A stretch of 11,952 bases of DNA from Bacillota bacterium (GTDB lineage: Bacteria; Bacillota; Clostridia; Tissierellales; Tissierellaceae): the NCBI GenBank assembly GCA_023388495.1, contig JAEWGC010000004.1, positions 1-11,952 of the forward strand, given 5' to 3'. Numbering within the stretch: position 1 is the stretch's first letter; every line of letters starts with the position of its first letter. A program made the position numbers and the translations under genes. Shown here in pieces: positions 6,869 to 11,952 of this stretch. Under the pieces are notes generated by a model. That model did not search any database. It was given only the letters and a program-made list of their open reading frames with translations, and was not told the origin of the DNA.

Positions 6869-8491
6869 ATGGATATAGCACTACCCGTACTCGGTGGACT
6901 GGGACTTTTCCTATACGGAATGAATTTAATGGGAACAGGCCTTCAAAAAGCTGCAGGTGAAAAATTAAAAAGGTTAATAGAAGTACTTACCAATAATAGA
7001 CTAATGGGAGTTGTGGTTGGTACTTTAGTAACTATGGTTGTTCAAAGTAGTTCTGCTACGACAGTTATGGTAATTGGGTTTGTTAATGCTGGACTTATGT
7101 CACTATCTCAAGCAGTGGGTGTCATTATGGGTGCTAATATTGGTACTACTATTACTGCACAATTAATTGCATTTAAATTGACAGATTACGCACCTTTAGC
7201 AGTAGCCATAGGTGTAGCAATCTGGATAGCAACTTCTAAGAAAAAGGCTAAGAATATTGCTGAGATACTTATTGGATTTGGTATCTTATTCATTGGTATG
7301 GATATGATGGGAAGTGGTTTAAAGCCTTTAGCTGATTTGCCGGCATTTACTAATATCATGATTAGTTTAGAAAATCCAGTTCTTGGTATGTTAGTAGGTT
7401 TAGGACTTACAACTATTGTTCAAAGTAGTAGTGCATCAATAGGTTTATTACAAGCACTGGCTGGTCAAGGGCTAATAACTATGAATATAGCATTTCCTAT
7501 ATTATTTGGAGAAAATATTGGTACTACTACAACAGCCATGATATCATCAGTTGGGGCAAATAAAACAGCTAAAAGAGCAGCAATTATACACTTTTTATTT
7601 AATTTAATAGGCACAATTATATTCATGACAATATTAAGGATACCAATAGAGATGTTAGTAACTAAAATATCACCAAATGATGTTCAAAGGCAAATAGCAA
7701 ATGCACATACTTTTTTTAACTTAATAAATGTAGCAATTCAATTACCTTTTGCTGGTTTATTAGTTAAGGCAGCTAAGGCTATAGTTCCTGGAGAGGACAG
7801 ACATGAATCAGAGGAAGCAAAGTTTCTTGATTTTAGAATTATAGAAACTCCTTCTATAGCATTGGGCCAAGTAAGAAAAGAAATTGCCAGAATGGGAATT
7901 TATGTAGAGGAAAATCTAGAAAAGGCTAAACTAGCCTTTGTAGAAGGAAAATATAATGAAATAGAACCAGCATTAGAGCAAGAGCAGAAAATAAATAAGC
8001 TTCAAAGAGAGATAACAGATTATCTAGTAAGGCTTTCCAATGCTCCATTATCAGATGAGGAACATAAGCAGGTTAATGTCTTCTTCAATAATATAAATGA
8101 TATAGAGAGGGTAGGAGACCATGCTGAAAATATAATTGAGTTGGCTGAAGAGAGAATGGAGGGTAATCTTAATTTTACTGAAGAAGCTATAGAAGAACTA
8201 CATGAAATCTTTGGTAAATGTCAATTAGGTTTCCAAAAGGCAATGGAGGCATTTAAAACAAATAGTGAGGCGTTAGCTAAGGAAGTTTTGGTTATAGAAG
8301 ATGAAGTAGATGAACTGGAAACAAAAAATAGAACTAATCATATAGATAGACTAAATAAAGGACTATGCTCAACAGGACCTGGAATAGTATTTTTAGATGC
8401 TATATCTAATTTAGAAAGAGTATCAGACCACTGTTCCAACATAGCTTTATATGTCCTTGACAACTTTAAAACAAGACCTAGAAATATATAA
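6869..8491 (+). CDS. Na/Pi-cotransporter family protein with C-terminal PhoU domain
   Basis: This is an integral membrane protein of the Na+-dependent phosphate cotransporter (NptA/PF02690) family, fused to a cytoplasmic PhoU-like domain; 540 residues, the usual length. The membrane half (about 1-305) holds the inverted repeat typical of the family: QSSSATT at 59-65 followed by MGANIGTT (87-94), and QSSSAS at 185-190 followed by FGENIGTTTTA (213-223). The C-terminal part (about 340-535) is charged and helical, with PhoU-type repeats such as NNINDIERVGDHAENI and its second copy ISNLERVSDHCSNIALY. A Shine-Dalgarno GGGAGG (6857-6862) precedes the ATG. It appears to be a single-gene unit with its own promoter. 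Transport of phosphate is known for the family; some homologues have other roles in phosphate or c-di-AMP physiology, so the substrate is inferred. Confidence 0.92.
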   Translation: MDIALPVLGGLGLFLYGMNLMGTGLQKAAGEKLKRLIEVLTNNRLMGVVVGTLVTMVVQSSSATTVMVIGFVNAGLMSLSQAVGVIMGANIGTTITAQLIAFKLTDYAPLAVAIGVAIWIATSKKKAKNIAEILIGFGILFIGMDMMGSGLKPLADLPAFTNIMISLENPVLGMLVGLGLTTIVQSSSASIGLLQALAGQGLITMNIAFPILFGENIGTTTTAMISSVGANKTAKRAAIIHFLFNLIGTIIFMTILRIPIEMLVTKISPNDVQRQIANAHTFFNLINVAIQLPFAGLLVKAAKAIVPGEDRHESEEAKFLDFRIIETPSIALGQVRKEIARMGIYVEENLEKAKLAFVEGKYNEIEPALEQEQKINKLQREITDYLVRLSNAPLSDEEHKQVNVFFNNINDIERVGDHAENIIELAEERMEGNLNFTEEAIEELHEIFGKCQLGFQKAMEAFKTNSEALAKEVLVIEDEVDELETKNRTNHIDRLNKGLCSTGPGIVFLDAISNLERVSDHCSNIALYVLDNFKTRPRNI

Positions 8492-8521
8492 AAATATTAA
8501 TAATATTAATATAAAAAAGGG

Positions 8522-8550
8522 TTGTATAATTATATTTTATATATTATAAT
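8522..8550 (+). promoter_or_regulatory. sigma-A promoter of the glycine riboswitch transcript
   Basis: TTGTAT (8522-8527) and a perfect TATAAT (8545-8550) are 17 nt apart. They lie about 50 nt before the first aptamer P1 stem and just after the transporter gene stop. This is the best promoter match in the window, and its position fits initiation of the riboswitch leader near 8557. Confidence 0.65.
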
Positions 8551-8599
8551 GTTAATGAACTGTGAAAAAAGTGTCAAATTATACATTATCTGGATGACT

Positions 8600-8776
8600 A
8601 ATACGGAAGAGACCATAATATAGCATATATGGCGCCGAAGGAACAAGTTGATGGGCAAGCCGATCCACAATGAAATTCTCAGGCAAAAGGACCGTATTGT
8701 GACAGAACTCTGGAAAGCGAAAGCACCGAAGGAGCAATCCATATATTGGAGAATCTCTCAGGTAAATAAACAGAGT
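8600..8776 (+). promoter_or_regulatory. tandem glycine riboswitch (two aptamers)
   Basis: Two consecutive glycine aptamers are visible. Aptamer 1 is closed by AATACGG (8600-8606) pairing with CCGTATT (8692-8698). It contains the hallmark GGCGCCGAAGGAACAA (from 8631) and TTCTCAGGCAAAAGGAC (from 8676). Aptamer 2 is closed by ACTCTG (8707-8712) pairing with CAGAGT (8771-8776). It contains AGCACCGAAGGAGCAA (from 8722) and ATCTCTCAGGTAAATA (from 8753). The short linker between them (8699-8706) is as in known tandem glycine riboswitches. It lies upstream of trxB-trxA-grdE-grdA, the glycine reductase pathway, so glycine sensing makes biological sense. The 3' strand of the aptamer-2 P1 is also part of the terminator stem, so ligand binding should prevent termination. 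Confidence 0.95.
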
Positions 8777-8817
8777 AAGTAGGCCTAAGACAATAGACCT
8801 ATTTATTCTGTTTTTTT
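8769..8817 (+). terminator. intrinsic terminator / expression platform of the glycine riboswitch
   Basis: AACAGAGTAAGTAGG (8769-8783) pairs with CCTATTTATTCTGTT (8798-8812), giving a 15-bp stem with two G-U pairs and a 14-nt loop. The 3' arm runs into a T tract (8811-8817). The left arm includes CAGAGT (8771-8776), which is also the 3' strand of the aptamer-2 P1. The two structures exclude each other, which predicts a transcriptional ON switch with glycine. Confidence 0.88.
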
Positions 8818-8883
8818 ATTTTTAAAAATAATCTCAAAAGCTTTTTTATTATCAAAATGAACCACTAGAATCATTTAAAACTC

Positions 8884-8918
8884 TTATTTTAAAATTTCTT
8901 CTTGATTTTTTAAAATAA
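8884..8918. repeat. 11-bp perfect inverted repeat, possible operator or hairpin
   Basis: TTATTTTAAAA (8884-8894) and TTTTAAAATAA (8908-8918) are exact inverted copies separated by 13 nt. The sequence contains only A and T, so chance is a real possibility. The right arm lies in the spacer of the candidate promoter at 8902-8931, the position expected of an operator. No T tract follows that would make it a terminator. Confidence 0.4.
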
Positions 8919-8931
8919 ATGGGTTTATAAT
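8902..8931 (+). promoter_or_regulatory. candidate second promoter for trxB, downstream of the riboswitch
   Basis: TTGATT (8902-8907) and a perfect TATAAT (8926-8931) are 18 nt apart and lie after the riboswitch terminator. If active, it would give glycine-independent transcription of trxB-trxA-grdE-grdA. Such matches are common by chance in AT-rich DNA. Confidence 0.35.
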
Positions 8932-8982
8932 CAAATAGTCTAGATTGACAAAAAATATACTAGTTCTTAATTAGGGAACACA

Positions 8983-9009
8983 AATAATATTTCAAAAGAG
9001 AATATTATT
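8983..9009. repeat. 9-bp perfect inverted repeat upstream of trxB
   Basis: AATAATATT (8983-8991) and AATATTATT (9001-9009) are exact inverted copies separated by 9 nt, about 65 nt before the trxB start. The size and spacing could suit a dimeric repressor site or a weak RNA hairpin. It contains only A and T, so support is limited. Confidence 0.35.
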
Positions 9010-9074
9010 AATAAAATTTGGCAAAAATGTTATATTGAAGAACTACATAAAAAATTACAAGGGAGGAAAGACAA

Positions 9075-10013
9075 ATGATTTATGATGTAATAATCATAGG
9101 AGCGGGTCCAGCAGGTTTAGCAGCAGGTCTATATGCATCAAGAGCAAGACTAAATACTCTAATTATCGAAAAAGATGGAGAAGGTGGACAAATAGCAACA
9201 ACTGATGAAGTTGCTAACTATCCAGGATCTATAGAGCATGCTAGTGGACCATCCTTAATAGCTAGAATGGTAGAGCAAGTTAATGAATTTGGTGCAAAAA
9301 GAGTTAATGATGAAATTAAATCAGTAGAATTAGAAGGAAAAATCAAAGTATTAAAAGGTAAAAATGAAGAATACCAAGCAAAAACAGTTATTATTGCAAC
9401 TGGTGCAGTTCCAAGACCTATTGGATGTCCAGGAGAAAAAGAATTAACTGGTAGAGGAGTTTCTTATTGTGCAACATGTGACGCTGCTTTCTTCGAAGAC
9501 TTAGAAGTTTTCGTAGTAGGTGGAGGAGATTCAGCAGTTGAAGAAGCTATGTACTTAACAAAATTCGCTAGAAAAGTTACTATTGTTCATAGAAGAGATG
9601 AGTTAAGAGCAGCTAAATCAATTCAAGAAAAAGCATTTAAAAATGAAAAAATGAACTTTATGTGGGATACTACTATTACTGAATTAAAAGGTGATGGTAT
9701 CTTAGAATCAATGGTAGTTAAAAATGTTAAAACTGGTGAAGAAACAGAAATATTTGCAGATGAAGATGATGGTACATTTGGAGTATTCGTATTCGTAGGA
9801 TATAGTCCAGCTACAAAATTATTTGATGGAATAATTCAAATGGAAAATGGGTATATAAGAACTGATGATGATATGAAGACTAATGTACCTGGAGTTTTTG
9901 CAGCAGGAGACAACAGAGTTAAATCATTAAGACAAGTAGTTACAGCTACTGCAGACGGAGCTATTGCTGCGGTTCAAGCTGAAAAATATATAAATGAAAA
10001 CTTTGAAGACTAA
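9075..10013 (+). CDS. trxB: thioredoxin-disulfide reductase of the glycine reductase operon
   Basis: This FAD-dependent enzyme passes electrons from NADPH to thioredoxin TrxA. The 312-residue length is that of bacterial low-molecular-weight TrxB. The FAD-binding motif GAGPAG is at 9-14, the redox-active CATC has Cys132 and Cys135, the NADPH-domain glycine motif GGGDSA is at 149-154, HRRDELRA (172-179) supplies the arginines that contact the NADPH 2'-phosphate, and the C-terminal FAD contact AAGD is at 276-279. All key residues are present. GGGAGG at 9061-9066, 8 nt before the ATG, supports the start. It is the first gene of the glycine reductase unit, behind a glycine riboswitch, and trxA follows after 51 nt. 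Arginine codons are all AGA, unlike several upstream genes that also use AGG, which suggests selection for high expression. Confidence 0.95.
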   Translation: MIYDVIIIGAGPAGLAAGLYASRARLNTLIIEKDGEGGQIATTDEVANYPGSIEHASGPSLIARMVEQVNEFGAKRVNDEIKSVELEGKIKVLKGKNEEYQAKTVIIATGAVPRPIGCPGEKELTGRGVSYCATCDAAFFEDLEVFVVGGGDSAVEEAMYLTKFARKVTIVHRRDELRAAKSIQEKAFKNEKMNFMWDTTITELKGDGILESMVVKNVKTGEETEIFADEDDGTFGVFVFVGYSPATKLFDGIIQMENGYIRTDDDMKTNVPGVFAAGDNRVKSLRQVVTATADGAIAAVQAEKYINENFED

Positions 10014-10064
10014 TAAATAACAAATTAATAGTGCTTAAAAATAAAATTAGGAGGTATAATAGAA

Positions 10065-10382
10065 ATGTTAGAACTAAATAAGGATAACTTTGAGGCAGAA
10101 GTATTACAAGCAGAAGGATATGTTTTAGTTGACTACTGGGGACCAACATGTGAACCATGTAAGGCACTTATGCCACATGTGCATGCTTTTGAAGAGCAAT
10201 ATGGTGATAAAATTAAATTTACATCATTAGATATTACAAAAGCAAGAAGACTAGCAATAGGACAAAAGGTTATGGGATTACCTGTAATCGCTATTTACAA
10301 AGGTGGAGAAAGAATAGATGCAGTAGTAGCAGATGAAGCTACTAAGGAATCAGTTGAAGAATTAATTAAGAAATATATCTAG
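10065..10382 (+). CDS. trxA: thioredoxin with CEPC active site, glycine reductase-linked
   Basis: This small cytoplasmic disulfide carrier is reduced by TrxB and is expected to re-reduce the oxidised selenoprotein GrdA during glycine reduction. The 105-residue length is normal. The active site departs from the classical WCGPC: the sequence is WGPTCEPCK (25-33), so the redox cysteines are Cys29 and Cys32, Glu replaces the Gly between them, and Thr replaces the Trp that normally precedes the first Cys. The cis-proline is Pro73 in GLPV, where most thioredoxins have IPT. Such altered motifs are known in thioredoxins encoded beside glycine reductase genes in Stickland clostridia, so the change marks a dedicated carrier rather than decay. 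AGGAGGT near 10050-10056 supports the start. A strong hairpin follows in the 77-nt gap before grdE. Confidence 0.93.
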   Translation: MLELNKDNFEAEVLQAEGYVLVDYWGPTCEPCKALMPHVHAFEEQYGDKIKFTSLDITKARRLAIGQKVMGLPVIAIYKGGERIDAVVADEATKESVEELIKKYI

Positions 10383-10395
10383 TTAATGTGGTTTT

Positions 10396-10420
10396 AATTC
10401 TGGGCCTCGGGCCCAGAATT
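10396..10420 (+). repeat. 11-bp GC-rich hairpin between trxA and grdE
   Basis: AATTCTGGGCC (10396-10406) and GGCCCAGAATT (10410-10420) are exact inverted copies around a 3-nt loop (TCG). The G/C block stands out against the AT-rich surroundings. No T tract follows on either strand, so it is not a standard intrinsic terminator. It sits within an otherwise co-oriented operon, 39 nt before the grdE start, which suggests an mRNA-stabilising or processing structure (inference). Confidence 0.75.
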
Positions 10421-10459
10421 GAGATATAGATACTTGCTAAAATAAGAGGAGGTGAATTT

Positions 10460-11746
10460 ATGCGTCTGGAATTAGGCCATGTGCTAATTAAAGATGTTCA
10501 ATTTGGTAATGAAACCAAACTTGAAAACGGGGTGCTAACAGTTAATAAAGAAGAGTTAATCAACTTAATTAAAGAAGATGAGCACCTTACATCAGTAGAC
10601 GTAGATATTGCAAAACCTGGTGAGAGTGTTAGAATTACACCTGTTAAGGACGTAGTAGAACCAAGAGTTAAGGTGGAAGGTCCAGGAGGTGTTTTCCCAG
10701 GAATATTATCAAAGGTTGATGTTGTAGGTTCAGGAAAAACTAACGTATTAAAAGGTTGTGTTATAATGACAACTGGTAAAATCGTTGGTTTCCAAGAGGG
10801 TATTGTAGATATGACAGGACCTGGAGCAGAGTTTACTCCATTCTCCAAAACAATAAACATAGTATTAAAATGTGAACCTGTAGAAGGATTAAAACAACAC
10901 GATCATGAAAGAGCAGTAAGATTTGCAGGATTTAAAGCAGCAGCTTACCTTGCAGAAACTGCAAAATCATTAACACCAGATACAGTGGAAGTATATGAAG
11001 TAGATACATTCTTAAAAGGAATTGAGAAGTATCCAAACCTTCCAAAAGTAGGTTATGTTCAAATGCTTCAAACTCAAGGATTACTTCATGACACTTATGT
11101 ATATGGAGTAGACGCTAAACAAATTGTACCAACTATAATGTATCCAACAGAAATTATGGATGGTGCTATTGTAAGTGGTAACTGTGTATCAGCTTGCGAT
11201 AAGAATACAACTTATCACCAAATGAATAACCCAGTTATTCACGACTTACTAGCTCAACACGGTAAAACGCTTAACTTCGTAGGTGTTATTATCACTAACG
11301 AAAACGTGTATCTAGCTGACAAAGAGAGATCATCAAACTGGACAGCTAAACTTGCTGAATACCTAGGACTTGATGGAGTTATAATTTCACAAGAAGGTTT
11401 CGGTAACCCAGATACAGACCTTATCATGAATACTAAGAAAATAGAAGCTAAAGGTATTGATACTGTAATAATTACTGACGAATATGCAGGAAGAGACGGC
11501 GCTAGCCAATCTTTAGCAGATGCTGATCCTTCAGCTAACGCAGTAGTTACAGGTGGTAATGCTAACGAAGTTATCGTACTACCAAAGATGGACAAAGTAA
11601 TCGGTACTTTAGACTATGTTGATATTATAGCTGGTGGATTCGATGGAAGCTTAGCAGCTGATGGTACAATCACAGTTGAAATCCAAGCTATTACAGGTGC
11701 AACTAATGAAGTTGGCTTTAACAAAATGTCAGCAAGAGGATTCTAA
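10460..11746 (+). CDS. grdE: glycine reductase component B pro-protein (alpha/beta subunits), GrdE
   Basis: This is the precursor of the two smaller subunits of glycine reductase substrate-binding component B (GrdB/GrdE), which binds glycine as a Schiff base to a pyruvoyl group. The 428-residue length fits GrdE. Known family members self-cleave before a cysteine, and that residue becomes the pyruvoyl carbonyl. Here the conserved site SGNCVSACDKNTTY is present with the predicted cleavage between Asn241 and Cys242 (codon at 11183-11185), giving products of about 241 and 187 residues. Flanking conserved stretches such as PTEIMDGAIVSG and the C-terminal GGFDGSL and ITGATNEVGFNKMSARGF are intact. 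The Shine-Dalgarno AGGAGGTGA (10447-10455) before the ATG at 10460 is near perfect. grdA follows after 61 nt. Codons are strongly biased (Arg almost only AGA, many C-ending Asn, Asp and Phe codons), as expected of an abundant enzyme. Confidence 0.96.
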   Translation: MRLELGHVLIKDVQFGNETKLENGVLTVNKEELINLIKEDEHLTSVDVDIAKPGESVRITPVKDVVEPRVKVEGPGGVFPGILSKVDVVGSGKTNVLKGCVIMTTGKIVGFQEGIVDMTGPGAEFTPFSKTINIVLKCEPVEGLKQHDHERAVRFAGFKAAAYLAETAKSLTPDTVEVYEVDTFLKGIEKYPNLPKVGYVQMLQTQGLLHDTYVYGVDAKQIVPTIMYPTEIMDGAIVSGNCVSACDKNTTYHQMNNPVIHDLLAQHGKTLNFVGVIITNENVYLADKERSSNWTAKLAEYLGLDGVIISQEGFGNPDTDLIMNTKKIEAKGIDTVIITDEYAGRDGASQSLADADPSANAVVTGGNANEVIVLPKMDKVIGTLDYVDIIAGGFDGSLAADGTITVEIQAITGATNEVGFNKMSARGF

Positions 11747-11807
11747 TTAATATAAAATATATAAAAAATTAAGATATAATATAAAACTAAAGAAAGGAAG
11801 TGGCAAG

Positions 11808-11952
11808 ATGTCAATTTTTAATGAAAACTCAAAAGTTATCATTATCGGCGACAGAGATGGTATACCAGGACCAGCTATGGAAGAATGTATAAAGACCACT
11901 CCTGCAGAAGTAGTATTTTCAGCAACAGAATGTTTTGTCTGAACGGCTGCAG
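11808..11952 (+). CDS. grdA: glycine reductase selenoprotein A, GrdA (3' end cut off)
   Basis: GrdA is the small selenoprotein shared by glycine, sarcosine and betaine reductases. It carries the carboxymethyl-selenoether from component B to component C, where acetyl phosphate forms. The first 48 codons are visible: the start SIFNENSKVIIIGDRDGIPG is followed by the strongly conserved ECFV-U-TAA. The codon for residue 45 is TGA (11940-11942), which aligns with the known selenocysteine of GrdA in the CxxU motif (Cys42, Sec45). Reading therefore continues as Thr-Ala-Ala to the right edge. The SECIS stem-loop expected just 3' of the UGA lies outside the window. AAGGA at 11794-11798, 9 nt before the ATG, is the likely ribosome binding site. 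The gene would be missed by standard ORF calling, which would stop it at 44 residues. Confidence 0.95.

Larger units (their letters stand above)
8818..9060 (+). other. AT-rich leader between riboswitch terminator and trxB
   Basis: This non-coding stretch of about 240 nt carries no plausible gene. It contains two perfect inverted repeats (8884-8918 and 8983-9009), one promoter-like pair (8902-8931) and an isolated perfect TTGACA (8945-8950) without a good -10. It would be transcribed as the 5' leader of the trxB operon when the riboswitch reads through. Confidence 0.5.

Noticed and set aside
8494..8512. 19-nt perfect palindrome (ATATTAATA-A-TATTAATAT) after the Na/Pi transporter gene, considered as a terminator
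   Set aside because: It contains only A and T and is followed by A residues rather than a T tract on the coding strand, so it would make a very weak hairpin. No gene on the opposite strand would use it.
8945..8950. Perfect TTGACA in the trxB leader, considered as a -35 element
   Set aside because: The hexamers at 16-18 nt spacing (TTAATT, TAATTA) match TATAAT poorly. The pair at 8902-8931 is a better candidate.
11254..11595. Long antisense open frames opposite grdE, and similar ones opposite btuC, btuF and the hydrolase
   Set aside because: They overlap well-supported conserved genes, lack ribosome binding sites and have low-complexity hydrophobic or Ser/Thr/Pro-rich translations typical of shadow frames.
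11775..11780. Perfect TATAAT between grdE and grdA, considered as an internal promoter
   Set aside because: No -35-like hexamer lies 16-19 nt upstream (only A/T filler), and grd genes are normally co-transcribed. The match is expected by chance in this 61-nt AT-rich gap.
11808..11942. A 44-residue ORF ending at the TGA at 11940, considered as a small or broken gene
   Set aside because: The residues on both sides of the TGA match the GrdA selenocysteine site, so the TGA is read as Sec and the gene continues past the right edge.

Overview
The window is AT-rich, every supported gene lies on the + strand, and ribosome binding sites are purine-rich. Together with a clostridial-type glycine reductase locus and two riboswitches, this points to a strictly anaerobic, amino-acid-fermenting Firmicute (class Clostridia, Peptostreptococcaceae/Tissierellales-like) that uses glycine as a Stickland electron acceptor. 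The species cannot be named from the sequence alone.

Layout. (1) 1-323: 3' end of an unrecognised membrane protein, cut by the left edge. (2) 541-2260: a probable two-gene unit of an O6-alkylguanine-DNA alkyltransferase and an LCAT/lipase-like alpha/beta hydrolase. (3) 2285-5407: a cobalamin riboswitch with an intrinsic terminator, followed by a complete corrinoid ABC importer (lipoprotein BtuF, permease BtuC, ATPase BtuD). (4) 5473-6769: a Cof-type HAD phosphatase and the tRNA wobble methyltransferase TrmL. (5) 6869-8491: a Na/Pi-cotransporter-family protein with a C-terminal PhoU domain. (6) 8522-8817: a well-formed promoter, a tandem glycine riboswitch and an overlapping terminator. (7) 9075-11952: trxB, trxA, grdE and the start of grdA, which runs off the right edge just after an in-frame UGA that encodes selenocysteine.

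How it fits together. TrxB passes NADPH electrons to TrxA, which has an atypical CEPC active site and is expected to re-reduce the glycine reductase selenoprotein GrdA. GrdE is the pro-protein of the substrate-binding component B, and its predicted self-cleavage cysteine (Cys242) is visible. The aptamer-2 P1 stem shares bases with the terminator stem, so glycine should switch the operon on. The cobalamin riboswitch is of the class that usually turns B12 uptake off when cofactor is plentiful. The window therefore holds two transcriptional riboswitches of opposite expected sign.

I found no CRISPR array, mobile element, tRNA, rRNA or clearly new multi-gene system. The least explained items are an 11-bp GC-rich hairpin between trxA and grdE, and an AT-rich stretch of about 250 nt with two inverted repeats and a possible second promoter between the glycine riboswitch terminator and trxB.
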